Shown: positions 11,145 through 24,300 of the stretch, in pieces
Position numbering within the stretch: position 1 is the first letter of the stretch
Layout: each line of letters begins with the position of its first letter
Translations under genes and position numbers: made by a program
The notes under the pieces: model-generated
Databases searched by the model: none
The model's input: the letters and a program-made list of their open reading frames with translations, nothing else
What the model was told of the DNA's origin: nothing
Source: Patiria pectinifera
Taxonomy: Eukaryota > Echinodermata > Asteroidea > Valvatida > Asterinidae
Assembly (NCBI GenBank): GCA_029964075.1
Contig: CM057141.1
Coordinates: 7,440,001 to 7,504,000, forward strand
Direction: 5' to 3'
Length of the DNA: 64,000 nt

Positions 11145-11740
11145 CCTTCGCTCGTACCCCCCGCACTGCAAACAGGACGCTGGGAATGGGCTGATGAATT
11201 CACGCTCTGATTGGATAGATTTTGCGTGACCTGTGACCTGCAAGTCATCACAACCACGACCCTGCAAGGTTTGAAACGGCCGTTAAGACTGAGTCATTCA
11301 TTACTCTTTTATTCCCATTCATAAATGCCCTTTTTTTGGTTGAAAAGCATAATAATGTAGGAAAATCTGTAAAACATATCTGTTTTGTAAATTTTCAACT
11401 CCTGTCAGTTGCTCAGGCTCTGCTTCGAATTCACGAAGGGTCGACGAAATGCATATGATTCGATGCTCAAAATTTTGTCCACAAGGTCCGCAATGGAAAG
11501 AAATCACATCCGGTATGGTGTGTACTGTGTATGTATTTCTATGGCAAACTTTTCAGATAGTATTTGCGTGCATTGGCTAACCGCGGTCTACAGCTGCAGC
11601 CAGATGCTTTATACATACATGTAGGTCTTGGTAAATTACCCAGAATGCCATCCCCAATTCCTTCACAAGATTCTGTGAAGCTCATCTGCCCTTCCCAGCG
11701 CCCTGTTTGCAGGGCAGGGGTACGAGCGAAAAACAAACCA
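11145..11740. mobile_element. Interspersed repeat with inverted GCTCGTACCCC ends
   Basis: The left GCTCGTACCCCCCGCACTGC...CGCTGGGAATGGGC is mirrored by a right GCCCTTCCCAGCGCC...GGGGTACGAGC. The left half recurs at 32824-32995, including TTCACGCTCTGATTGGATAG and GTGACCTGTGACCTGCAAGT. No ORF; probably a non-autonomous DNA element. Confidence 0.55.
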
Positions 11741-12058
11741 GGCAATTTGCGCACAAACCTATGGGCAGTGAACCAGTTACAACTGTCATTTGATTCCTCT
11801 TCATTACATATCAAGAATTCAATGATCGTCTGTTCACACATCATCGTATTTGTAAATTAAAAAATATGATTATGTCAAAAATCATTTAATTAAAGCAAAT
11901 CCCTCAGACTGAAAAAAGTTTGGGGAATCCCTTTTTAGATTACCAGTTTCATTACTCATGAATAAATGCATAATGACCCTGCCAATATTGGATAATCAGA
12001 ATCAGGATTTCAAACTCACACTGCCAACACTGACCAATCACAATGATGACTCGACTGT

Positions 12059-12182
12059 GGTAGGCCTAGTCCGAGCAACTTGGACCCAACTTATCGCCTT
12101 TTTTAACATTTGGACATGGCCATGTTCGAATGTTAAAAAAGGTGTTAAGTTGGGTCCAAGTTACTCGAACTATGGTAGGCCT
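12059..12182. mobile_element. Hairpin MITE, ~60 bp arms
   Basis: Near-palindrome with arms starting TAGGCCTAG/TAGGCCTAC and containing ACTTGGACCCAACTTA; the centre is GGACATGGCCATGTTC. Arm identity is roughly 85-90 percent by eye. The core TTGGACCCAA...CGCC recurs at the inner edges of the long-TIR element at 16821-17535. Confidence 0.7.
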
Positions 12183-12976
12183 ACGTCCTTGAAAAAAATT
12201 CAAGATTATTTTTTCTTTAATTTCTAAAGACAGTTTCAAAATCTGAATTTTATTTCCAAATTAAATTGTTAATTAGGCCTAGGCCTATAGGCCTAGCCCT
12301 AGGCCTATTTCTAATAATAAAAAATTGCCATGCACTTAATTTTGAAAAGTAGGGCCTAGCCTACATACTTAGGAAAAACATTTTATACTTTGACTGGTTC
12401 ACTGCCCCAAACTATAGGCCATAGCCGGCTTGTGATAAAATGCTTAATAATGCATAATTGCTTCTTGTTCATCAGACAGTCAATAGACAATTCAATACGC
12501 AACACCAGAACACAATTCATGAATTCCAATATGGCTATTTGAAGTTCCGGTGATGAACAAGCTCTACCGATTGTTGGTGTTATGTGCTCTGGTATGAGTG
12601 CCACTCTTGTGTGAGGCAAGGTAGTTTGACAACTGTTCGTTATGTCTGGAAACGGACATTTCTTTTTCCAAAAAGCAATAGCAACCGACTGGCAACAGAC
12701 ATCAACTATTTCTGCGAAAATGTTCAACTCTTGAGGGCGCTATCACGCTTGAGCGCGGTGGTGCCGGCGAGCGAGGGTTTCGCAAAAAGTAAGCCTTGTT
12801 GTATTAAAATGTGAGGGAAAAAGGGAAGATTTTATAGCGATTCGTTCATTAAGTCGATGAATTAATCGGACCTTTAACCTAAGTTCGATCGTAGAGTCAC
12901 TTAATCTATCAAGTTGACGTTTGATGAAACTCTATAACCAGGGCAGTGCCAGTGGTGGCGCAGTGGCCTTTGATTT

Positions 12977-13547
12977 AAGGTAGTGTATATTTTGCCGGAG
13001 GTAACGCCGGCAAACTAACGTTTACTAAAGGTTTGCCGGCGGCAATCCATATCAACAGAGGGCGCTGTACTCTTTAAGATAGGGCTGAATTATAACATGT
13101 ATCAAATTCCCACCAAAGTTGTGTAGCACAGTCGGTGCAGTGGTTAAGCAATAGCTCTAGTGAGTGGGATGTCCCGAGTTCGAATCCTAACCCCCGCCAC
13201 AATTTTAAGGTTTTTTTTCCAATCCCCAAATAAATAAGAATATTCTTCTTTTATTATTTTAATATGGCTCAAACATTTTATTGCAGAGTACTACTTTTTC
13301 TTTTTCAGATTTGTGGCTCTGGAGGATTTTGTTTTAAGGGAAATAAAGTCCGAAATTATAAAATGGTCTGATTCCCATCTTGTTAATACAAAAATACAAC
13401 GATAATATTGGCATGGAGCCAGACTAAAATTTGTCACCAGAAAATGTTTAAGTAACAAAAAAACAGTAACTGCGCATGTTCAGTGCATATCCGGCAAACT
13501 AACGTTTACTGAAGGTTTGCCGTCTCCGGCAAAATATCCACTGCCTT
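12977..13547. mobile_element. TIR element with GATTT duplication, carrying a SINE
   Basis: Left end AAGGTAGTGTATATTTTGCC, right end GGCAAAATATCCACTGCCTT; inside each end is a second inverted block (GCCGGCAAACTAACGTTTAC and its mirror). GATTT flanks both sides, a likely 5 bp target duplication. The interior contains the tRNA-like SINE at 13117-13360. No transposase. Confidence 0.7.
13117..13360 (+). repeat. tRNA-derived SINE with GGGAAATAAAGTCCGAA tail
   Basis: tRNA-like head with an A-box-like CAGTGGTTAAGCAATAG and B-box GAGTTCGAATCC, then a T-rich stretch and a tail GGCTCTGGAGGATTTTG...GGGAAATAAAGTCCGAA. The same tail follows a different tRNA-like head at 13673-13822, so the two are copies of one SINE type. 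It lies inside the TIR element 12977-13547. Confidence 0.65.
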
Positions 13548-13578
13548 GATTTAACCGTGCTGAAGTAACGAAGTACGA

Positions 13579-13951
13579 AGTGGCTATCGTTACGGCACCC
13601 GTTGTTTAGTGCCCTCTACGATACTTTTTTGATACGCTCGCAGGTATATTATTATTTGTTTCCCCACGTATTAGCGAGCAGTGCGACAGCTCAGTCGATA
13701 GAGGGTAGGATTTTGCACCGCGAGGTTGCTGGTTCGCAACTCATTTTTGCACTCGAATCTTTTTCCTTTTCTAACCTGAGGCTTTGGAGGATTTTTTTAA
13801 AAAGGGAAATAAAGTCCGAATTTCATAACATTCAAATTCACTTTTTTCCTTTTAATTTTATATTTTCTTCTCATGTTTTTATAAAAATTGCAGTACTACC
13901 GTAACAATAGAAAATGGGAAATGCGTTACGGCTGCCGTAACGATAGCCACT
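13579..13951. mobile_element. TIR element, AGTGGCTATCGTTACGGC ends, carrying a SINE
   Basis: Ends AGTGGCTATCGTTACGGCA and TGCCGTAACGATAGCCACT are exact inverted copies (19 bp). The interior holds a tRNA-like SINE and otherwise T-rich DNA. Only 31 bp separate it from the unrelated TIR element ending at 13547. Confidence 0.72.
13673..13822 (+). repeat. tRNA-derived SINE, second copy
   Basis: Head GCGACAGCTCAGTCGATAGA with A-box-like form and B-box-like CTGGTTCGCAACTC, followed after a T-rich gap by GGCTTTGGAGGATTTTT and GGGAAATAAAGTCCGAA, matching the tail of the SINE at 13117-13360. Not a folded functional tRNA. Confidence 0.62.
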
Positions 13952-14009
13952 GCGAACGAAGTAAAATGTGCAATAGCATAGTTGTGATTGACATTACACT
14001 GCCATGACG

Positions 14010-14604
14010 GGTCCTACTATAAAACTGCGTCAACAAGCGTCAACAAGCGTCAACGGTCGTCAACAATCCTACCTCCATGCATCAACAAATTTTGTATATG
14101 TTTTTGAACATTAAAAGGAGCTTTATATGGTAGAACAACTCAACAAGCAATAAAAAACATCTTCTGCATATTAATTAAGTAAACTTAAAATTATTAAAAA
14201 ACTTGTTAATTATGAACGTGAAATGTACGATGAGTTTGTCAATTCATGGAGATTAGTGTTGGTCGCCATCTCGTTTGGATGGCGCTGTACACTGCATGCA
14301 TGCGTAGTATGGCTCTGTACACTTCATGCATGCATAGTACGGCTAGCTTCACCGTTTTTCACGTTTACAAACAAAATGGCACCACCCCAAACTCGACAAA
14401 CTCGTCGTACATTTCGCGTTAAAGAAAACCCAAGTTTTTAAATGATTTTAACTTTATTTTATATGCTGAAGTGAAGATGTTCTTTATTGCTTTTTCTACC
14501 ATATAAAGCTCCTTTTAATGTTCAAAAGCATATACAAAATTTGTTGATGCTTGTTGACGACCGTTGAAGCTTGTTGACGCAAGTTGTTGACGCAGATTTA
14601 GGAC
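14010..14604. mobile_element. Long-TIR MITE with CGTCAACAAG repeats
   Basis: About 130-160 bp arms. The left arm has GGTCCTA then CTGCGTCAACAAGCGTCAAC and TTAAAAGGAGCTTTATATGG; the right arm mirrors these. Subterminal CGTCAACAAG units repeat three to four times per arm. The unique centre (14220-14450) has two ATGGCTCTGTACAC/CATGCATGC units. No transposase. Confidence 0.7.
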
Positions 14605-15195
14605 TGGCCATGACTGCCTGACAGGGACAAGGACTGCAGCCGTCTGGTGGCACTGGCACTAGTGCAACAAGCTACACAGCGCTCGCGCTGATGCTTGCTG
14701 AATTTCCTAAAAAGTTGCATTCCTGACCCTGAATTTGAAATTATGACTGTCTTTCCACTTGATAATCACTATGGAAGCTGCTTAAGCTACCTGGGCATGC
14801 TGGTTAAAAAATAAAAAGAAGGAAAAATCGAATTCCCTACCGTACCTACGAGTACCAACATGCCTAAATGTCTATAGGAACGGAATTTGACATGATTTAT
14901 GGGGGTTTATACATGTGCATAGATCGCCATCCTTGCGACCATTTCACCATTTTCACTAAAAATACATCCCATCATGCCATGTCATGCTATCCGTCCGCAT
15001 GATGGGCATGATTGGATGGATTACACTGAAATTCTTCCCCCCCCCCCCCAGAATACCACAGCCTAGGCACATGATCACAAAGGTGGCAGTAGGCCTTACC
15101 TTGGAATGGTCTGTACTCTATGCAGTCCATTCCAAATTCACCTTCAACTTCAAGTATATTCTTTTCAGGATCCTTCATTACTGGTCTGAGCCGAG

Positions 15196-15322
15196 ATGAG
15201 CGACATGGCCATGGACCAGCAGCAGATCACAGCTCGACCCAGGACACCGGTCCCCACTCTCTGGTTCGAGTTTCTCTTGGATGCTAGTCTGCTCCCGAAA
15301 CACCTAGCCCAAGAGAATCCAG
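15196..15322 (+). CDS. INTS8: INTS8 exon 1
   Basis: Starts at ATG 15196 (MSDMAMDQQQ), 127 nt, GTATGG donor in phase 1. Encodes PVPTLWFEFLLDASLLPKHL, the conserved N-terminal motif of INTS8. An in-frame ATG at 15205 is an alternative start; the first was chosen because it precedes the family's usual short leader. Confidence 0.9.
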
Positions 15323-18300
15323 GTATGGCCTGCTTCCAGCCAGGGCAAGCATGTTGTTCCCTGATGCCATTTTGGAGGTTGTGTGCAAATTCTTTAGAAA
15401 GTCGTGAAAGTTTACTCGGTAATCTTTAACAAAACTAAATCGATGACAATCTGTCAACATAGACGTTCATATCTGTTTCAAATGTCAAACTCGTCATACT
15501 CTATTCTGTTAAATCTCCAGATGGATTCAGTTCAGCGCGACTCTACATTGCCAGTATGAATAAGGTGTTAGTGTCTGGAGTTGATTGAGTGAAACCAGAT
15601 ACTTGATTTGAGGGAAAATTTTGCCAAGGATTCGAAACATCAGATTCTCTTGAATTTCACAATTTGTTCAAGCCTCTCCTTCACTGAGCAGCGTATTTAT
15701 TTCTCCCGCCTATATTTCTTAATAGAACCAACCGCCACACAGCTCTTGGTACAGTTTGTGGACCAGTCCATTAAAACCCAAGGGGAGGAGGAGTCCGAGC
15801 AGCAGAAACGCAAGGCCACCTCGCTGAAGAGCCTGGCATTGCAGGTTGCTGCGCATCTCCACTGGAATATCACCAGACTGCAGAAGGAGTAAGAAATTGA
15901 CTGTTCCCGTTTTTAGAAATAATAACAAATCTGTGCACAATATTTGGTCTTAGTTTTTCTTAATGTATTTCTGTTAAACATGCTTGAAGAAACATGGAGA
16001 AAAGATACATGGAGAATTGTTGAGTTTTAGAGGTGGGAGGAAAACCCAAGATAAAACTATCGAGGGAAAGCCAACAAAATACGGCAAGAAGTGAGTCTCA
16101 GAGGAAGAGGTCAAGAAAAGTACCACTGCGCTAACTTGACTCCAAAGAAGGTCTTTCAAAATGGTGCAAGTGCCAACTGAGTCATATCGTTGAGATGCAT
16201 CCTTCTTTCTTTTGTGTTTTTTTTCTCTTCCCGGTAACAGCATGCCCCTCTTCATGGTGCACAAGGTTCTCAAGGATTTTGTGGAGTCGGTCTCGCCTCC
16301 CAATCTGAACATCCAACCTGGTACGGACGTCTGCAGTCTCAGCGACTCGGTGCTGGTAGCTTTGGCAGTCTATAACAGATGGTAGGTTTGTGACAGTCAT
16401 GTGGTCAAGTTCATCCTCAGGTGTCACAAAAGGCCACCACAAGTCGTTCAGTCTTCGGTCAAGTCGCAAGCTATTCAAATGAACTATGACATGAACTATG
16501 ACAGATTTCTTTATTATCATTCATAATAATCTCCTATCATTTGTGACCGTGTGACCGAACTCATGAACAGACCTGTGATTTACTTGTGAATGGACTTCTG
16601 ACCAACTAGCGATGCAAACAACTAAAACACTGGCTTTTTGAAAAGGTGTTAACCAGTTCGCGTCGGATGACGTGTCAACACGATCTGGCTGTTTTTATAC
16701 ACAGGCACGGCTGACGGGTTAAAACATCAAGATTGCCTCGACTCGCCTCCGGGTGACGTCTAAACACGCTAATCCCTCATTTGTTTTGTACACACACACA
16801 AAGTCTGAGAAGTCTGTGGTAGCCTTGCTCAAGGCGCTAGTTGTTATTCATCCGGCCGTAACGCGGTAAACGATATCTTCGCTAGTGCTATGCATGCAGT
16901 CATATGTCTATGCATGCAGTGCATTAAAAATACAGCGCGAACAGCGACCTCACCCGGCCACTATTTTTATGCAAATCAGTTGGACCCAATCTAGCGCCCT
17001 GGTTCAATCGTCCATGTGAGGTTTTGGAGGTGGTGCTCATTATGTTAATAGCCTTAGATGACCTTAAATGTCGTTTTTTTATTGGTCGATCGTTGCGTGG
17101 AAACTTTCAGAGTGAAACGTGGCACCGTACATAATCCATACACGTACACATTGTGTGTCTCTGCACACGGCACCAATGCACAAAAACTGTGGTTCCTGTC
17201 ACGTCCGCAAAAGGCGAATGGCTGCAAATAATTTGATGACGTCCGGATTTACCAAGGTGTGATTGGACACTCCACATATTAGCCCCGCCTACACTTATCT
17301 GTATTCGCATACGAGGTCGTGCGCTAGAAATCCAGCGCAAAATAAAGAAAAACATAAGCTTTTGCCGACGATTGAACCAAGGCGCTAGATTGGGTCCAAC
17401 TGATTTGCATAGAAATGGTGGCCGCGTGAGGTCGCTGTTCGCGCTGTACTTAGCACCGCATGCATAGCGCTAGCGAGGATATCGGTTACCGCGCTACGGC
17501 CGGGATTAATAACAACTAGCGCCTTGACCAAGGCTAAGTCAGTGAAGGCGGACCGTGTGTTGAACTTAAACTAGGCGATGTACACGGCCTGTTGTACAAT
17601 TTATGCTCTGTGGGTACACCCCGGAGTGTTGAAAAACAAGAGGTTGCGGTAAGAAATATTGTACAACTACTGTTGAAATGACTCTTGCGAATCAGTATTT
17701 GTGGCATTTGGCTGTATATCAAAAGTTGGCTGCTATATTTTGTCGTTTTTGAAAATTTGAAATTTTCGGCAAAAATAATCCCATCGCCATGTGGTTAACA
17801 CTTATGCACATTTGCATGCACTGTGAAACATTCATTGTGCTTTTTTGTGTGTTTTTTTCCAATGTGTGTATATACTCAACAGGTGTATTCGTACATTGCT
17901 CGATAGTGCACACTCCAGGCCTGCTAAGTCAGCCGTTGCAATTCTCCCAAACGGGTGAGTATTTTGAAATAACGTAGATACAGCAAAAGAGTGCTATTTG
18001 GTGTTGGAAAAAATTCTAGTGAATGCAAAAGAGTTTACCCTAACAGAAAAGAGTCCTTTAATTAAATCCATCAAATCAAAGTGGTTATAGTTAAGTTTTT
18101 ATGAAACCATCAAGTACCGCCCCAAACTGTCCTGCCTGCTACTCCTTGTACCGCCCCAAACTGCCCCAGCACTCTATGGTTTGATGGATTTTTTCAAGGC
18201 ATAAATACAATGTATTACAACGTAGTACAATGTATTACAGGTGCTGGTGTGTTAAGAGGAACAAGTCTTAAAGATATAGTCCATCATTTGTAATTTGTGC

Positions 18301-21300
18301 ATTTTGTTTGTTTGAAGCAACAAAAGTGCTCAAAATCTAAAGAAGGGTACTGAACAACTAACCTGATGAAGTTTAGCTCAGCTTTAGCTGTATATTGCGA
18401 GAAAAACAGCATTCTAGGATCTCAATTTTAAATCAACAGTTGCTGAATCATGTTTTGAATTGGGCCTGAATTCAGCGTCTGAGACACGTTCTCACCGAGT
18501 CGATTGCAGTTACGCAATGTCGCGCACTGATCCGACGAATTATAGCAACCACGCGTGCGTGTGCGTCGTGCCAATGCTTGCGCGCGCTTCGCCGAATAAC
18601 AAATTTCCTACGGTGTGTCTTAAGAACCACCGTTGGAAAGGCCTTCTTTCGTAGATTACTTCAAAATGACAGCTTGCCATAAAGAGTAATTTCACAGGGA
18701 GTTTAGTCCCCTTACTATCTTTCAACCAAGTATGTTTTTCATCAATAATTACGCCAGTTACTTTTCGGATAGCTGCAATGATGGACTATAGCTTTAATAG
18801 TCAATCTTGGATGTGCACCAAGTTGGTGGGTGTAAATATTTCAGCAGTCCTGTTGTCCCCCCCCCCCAAAAAAAAAAATCCCCAGCCCTTCCCTCCACCA
18901 TCCCACTCAAAGCTACTTAAGATTTTTGTTTAGTGTCCTACCCCTAATTAATCATTCTCTTTATGATATTGGTTTTGTGTCTTCCAGGTCCAACTTGAAT
19001 GTTGCTGGCATCAATGATATGGTCATCAAAACAGTAAGATTAAGAAACTTTTCTAGTTTCTGTTTTCTCAAAAATAATGGCATCCAAACATTTCTGCACA
19101 GCAGTGCCGTATCAGTAGAAATGATACACAGATTATATTTAACCTAGATCCAAAACCAGAGTTGCAATCATAGATTGCAAATATTAATTTGCAGTTAAAT
19201 GAATGAATTATAAAATCAGTAGTCATTTGTATTGTATATACATTTTAAATTCATTTTTGTTCATATGTATGTATTATAAATAATTTTGCAATCGTTGTAA
19301 ATATTTTGCTGAAATTTGTTTGTAGTGTTCCATTAAAACAATATCTGCATTTTGATTCAACCATAGGTCAAAGACACCTTACAAGAATCGGTCAGCTTTC
19401 TGGAACGATGCCTACCAATCAACCGAGACATCTCAGTACCGGCCATGCAGACTTTCCAAGAGGTCCCGCCTCCCAAAGTCCAAGAAGCCCCGCCCACAGA
19501 CACCCCTGCGACCAATGGCAACGCAGCAACCAATTCTCCCCCATCCAATCAGGAAGCAGATTCACAGTCCAAGGATCCCCTGCCTGTCCTCACCAAGGAG
19601 CAGTTTCTTTGCCTCTTGTGCTACGACCTCGGCAGTTTTTATTTTCACCAGCGGATTCTTCCCAGGGCTGTGGAGATGTTCAGCAGAGTTGCCCTGCTGC
19701 TGCCCTCGGTAAGAGATCAAGGCTAGGTCTCGGTACAGCTGCACCTGAAAGTTACAATAGGGCTCGTTCAATGACGGCCATCTCTGTAGGAGAACTACAA
19801 CTGCGTATTTTATGCAATCAATCACGCATTGCGCAGTGTTAAAACTGTTCCAAACATGCGCGCTTGTTGCTTGAAATGTGTTCGAAATACGACGCAGCCG
19901 ATTGCGCGTTATGCAAATTGACGCTGTGCCTGACAAAATTACATTGTGCTTATTCCTGGCAGTACAGGAAGTAATGTGCAGGGCGGTTTCGAGCGCTAAA
20001 AGGTTAAAGTCAATACGAAATGCTATACAGTGGAACGCGGCTATAACGAACCTCGCGGGATCCATAGAAATTGTTCGTAATAGCAATCGTTCAGTATAGC
20101 GATTTTTAGCCCCATAAATGTGGCCATTTTACTGGACTACCTCCGTAAATAAAGGCCACACTTCCACCGTGTACAAAAACATGTATTTCCAGAAAAACTG
20201 AAATTTCCAGATTCGTTTTCACACGTTTGCGTATCAAAATTCCAACATGAAATTTCACGAAAATTAAAATTTGAAATTTCATGTTGAAATTTTGATACGC
20301 AAACGTGTGGAAACGACTCTGGAAATTTCACAAAAAATAGACATCTGGAAAAGGCAGCACTTTCTGATTAGCCTATAAAGAGGGTGAGTATGCTTCTAAA
20401 GAAAAATTAAACTACAAACTAAGCCTAAATGTGAAAATCAAAATTTTACAAAGTTCTACATGTTCTTGTACATGGTGGAAGTCCAGTAAATTGGCCACAT
20501 TTATGGGGGCTAAGCAATTTTAAGCTGATGGTGCTCCGGTACTCACTTTTCAATAAATAGCGCACCCTTCAGAACTTCACCCTGTACGCATTGAAAGACG
20601 ACTTTCAATGCGTGCCAACTATTGAATTACGTAATTGCACAATTTTGAGCTTACTACGTACAGCAATGGGTGGCTTGTCGCTCTTCAGTTTTTATTTTGC
20701 AACAAAATGTTCGGTACGTTTTGTACACACAAATTGGGAGCCAAGGATGATGTTTGGTACAGCGGAATGTTCAGCATAGCAGTGTTCGGTGTAGTAACGT
20801 TCCACTGTACCACTGCTGAACCAAACCCAATTTATTTAACTTGTTTAAAATTTAGCATGGCAGAAGCATGGCATTTAGAACCGTTTGGCTTAATTAATTG
20901 AGTTGACACCGCAGTTTGGATGAACATTTTACAACTAAGGATGCTCATGATTACCTCTCTCGCATCTGCAGTACCTGGAGCGAGTGTGGTACCTTGTTTA
21001 CCATTGGCAACCCATCTCACTGACAACGCTATTGGGACATAAGATTATCAAATATCAAATTATCTTTGTTGCTTTTATCTAACCCCAGCTCTCGGGATCA
21101 GTATTCAGCGATATCGATGCCTCGGCTCTGCAGGGGTACCTAGCGGCTTGCGGCGGGGGTCAGCGAGAATGGCCGTCGCTCCAAGAGATCCCACAAGGCC
21201 ACTTGCTACAACAAATAGAGAGATCAAGGCAGATGGGAATGAAGGTACTAAATGCCCATGTTCATAACCAAGACTAACCCTAACCCTCTTGAGTGATTTA

Positions 21301-24300
21301 CTAGGAACCATCCTCAATCTTGCAAAATCCAACACCATTATGGTAAACTCAACACCCAAACTGGTGGACTTTGATTATGGTGGTATATGCATGGCCCCAT
21401 GGAAAGCATAATCAGTTTACTAGTGCAGCACTCCAACATATTCCAACAAAACATGCAGTTGGATTTTGAAGGGTTGGGGTTGTTAAGGTTAATGTTGCAG
21501 TTGGATATCCAGGTCTACAAACTCGACCTCATCCAAAGCACTAGTCATCACTAGTCGCAAGAAGTCATCACATCAGTTTGGGCCAAGTCATATGCGGCGA
21601 TTTTCAGATAGGCAACCAAAATAAACTGCAAGCTAAAAGAACCCTCACTATGAACAAGCTACATTTTTGCAACTGTTTATATGGAAATTCATTAATACCT
21701 TCCATGGAATTAAAATTGGCTTTTTGTTTTCTTCTAGGGTTTTTTTTTGAAGCAATAAAAGTGCTCAAAATCTAATGATGGATGCTTAACAACTCATCTG
21801 ATGAAGTTTCAGCTCTGCTGTATTTTCTGATAAAACAATATTGTAGGAAGTTGCCGAGTCATCTTTTGAATTGCACTCAAATCAACGTCTGGGACATGTT
21901 CTCATTCAGCCGATTGCAACTATATGCAATGTCACGCACTGAACTGACGATAGCAACCGTGCGTCGTGTCAACGCTTGCGCACACCCATTCATGGATTCA
22001 CCAATTACAAACCAACTACTAAAGGATATTTTCAAAAATGCATTACTTGAAGCATCTTTGGAAATGGCCTTCTTTATTGTTTTCTTCAAAATGACAGCAT
22101 GCCAGAAGGAATAATTTCACAGGGAGTTTAGTGTCATTACTATCTTTAAACCAAATAAGCTTTTCAACAATAATTTCGTCAATTAATTTTTGGATAGCTG
22201 CAAATTATCTACTCTACTTTTAAGTTAAGTAAAACAAGCTATTCAAATGTACTGTTTTTTGTTGTTCATCCTTGGTTACTAGTGCCATTACTTGTGATTT
22301 ACTGTCGATTACAACCCAGTTAAATAACTGTGCATTCATTGCCTTTAAATCTCCACGTCTATCTTTTTGTAGGGCACCATTGAACTTCTTGAGGAGGACA
22401 ATCGTCGATTGGAGACTCCCATGTCTTACCGGGACCACCTCCTCAACCTGGTCCTCTCGTCTCAGCCCAGCGTGGACAGCCAGACTGCCTTCCAAGTCGT
22501 GGCACTCCACGTCATCCGGAGGTTTAAAGAAGGGCTGACAGTGGTCCCACAGCACCTCAGTATCCTCCGGAGGGCGACAGACAAGAATCTGGAGGCCCTA
22601 GGAATGGTAAGAGAAGCCGCGTCCAGAATACTTGGCTCAGCTACCTATTACACATACGCTTTAACGGCTGAAGCCACTTCCCTTAGACAAGTGTATTATT
22701 GGCAGCCGTAGTCACGTCTTTCAGACAAGGGTGTTTTAAAACCTTGAGTTCAAATCCAGCTTTGGCTTTGTCTCTCACTTCCAGAATCACTGTACTAGAT
22801 TGTATTACATTGTACTAATTCCATGATGAATACGTGAGCCCATGGAGTGCTCGGGCCGATCTGGATGGTGTAGGCAGTACTCTGCAGGGCAGTTCTAAAA
22901 ACCTTGGCCCAATATTTCATTTCATTTCCCCAGAGCAGATCACAGACATATGTTGGGCCAGAGTTCCCCAAGACAGCTGTAGGCATAGACAAAGCCGAGC
23001 GTTGGGAAATCACATTTTAGACTTGATGCTTATTGGTTAAGGGAGTATTATATTCCAGTCAGTTGCAATTCATAAATACCCAGAATTTTTTTACCAATTC
23101 ATATTGGTTTTAAGCCCGTCATGGTGGTTTTAAACCACTGGTAAAACTCAGCTGGGTTCTGCGCCACATTGCACAGGATGCACCTTATTGCACAGGATGC
23201 ACCCTACATGCGCCAATTTCCATATGAGAAGACTTTCAGCACTAAACGAGCGAGGCACACCATAAACATGCCCAGAGGGTGTTTCACAAAACATGAAGTA
23301 AAATTGTGATCAAAATCTTTGGAAATTTTTGACTGAAATGTATTTATGAATGGGAATAAATATGTGCCTGGCCGGTATTAAAACAACTACATTTAAAACC
23401 AGCTAGGGGCCTGGTCGAGAATAATGACCCACAACTTCGACTCGGGCTATAGACCTTTATCATGCTGTCACCATTTCAGTCATACTCCCTGTATCCAATA
23501 ACAGTACTGAATGATAATGTTTTTTGTGTAAAAAGGAGCCAGACTAATTTTCCTTCCAGCCTCGCTTTGGTTACGTTGTTTTGAACGGGAAAAATCAAGA
23601 TGGCCGCAACATGATAATGGTCTATTATCCGCGTCCAGCACCCGATTTCACGAAGCGCTGCGACACGTCGCAACTCAAGTTACGACGTGTAACACGTCGC
23701 AACTCGCGACGCGTCGTATCATCCATTTCACGAAAGTTGCGATGTGTTGAACGCGTCGTAAGTTCCTTGACAACAGCTTAAAACACGTCGCAAGTTACGA
23801 CGTGTCTAGTGGTCATTGCAAAACACAAAGAGTCCCTTTCTAAGCCAGTTTAATGCCATAAACATTACATAAACGAGATTATTATACCAAGGCAATGTTG
23901 TAAATAGAAAATTCATTAAATAATTATGAATTAGACTGGAATATTGCAGTTGAATTTCAAAGTAGCTATACAGTCCACTGAGAGCTTGTATTCCTTCAAA
24001 ATAATTGCATCGCACGGCCACCATTTTGTTTTACGTTTTAACAAATTTCAAGCTGAGATCTGACAACTCTTTGTTGAATATCAGACGACTATTTACTGTA
24101 CACTGACTATAAACATAAAACAGTCACCGAGTTGTGCTATAAATACACCTACAACGCGTCGCACTTACGACGTGTTTCGTGAAATGGATCGCAGGACGCG
24201 TTGCAGCTGCGACACATCGGAAGTTACAAAGAGTTTGATGAAATTGGGTGCTGGCCCCTAGCCGGTTTTAAATATACTTGTTTATAACCAACCAAGCACA

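Larger units (their letters stand above)
10870..15195. other. TE-rich interval between FBXO15 and INTS8
   Basis: No exon was recognised here, although the 5' exon(s) of FBXO15 and the INTS8 5' UTR/promoter must lie inside. It holds an interspersed repeat with inverted ends (11145-11740), a hairpin element (12059-12182), two TIR elements each with a SINE core (12977-13547, 13579-13951) and a long-TIR MITE (14010-14604). The two genes point away from each other across it. Confidence 0.6.

Noticed and set aside
13124-13199. Functional tRNA gene
   Set aside because: A- and B-box-like sequences are present, but acceptor and anticodon stems do not pair and a SINE tail follows.
19562-20086. 174-codon minus-strand open frame
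   Set aside because: It overlaps INTS8 exon 5 in antisense and runs into a pogo-like repeat; no motif.
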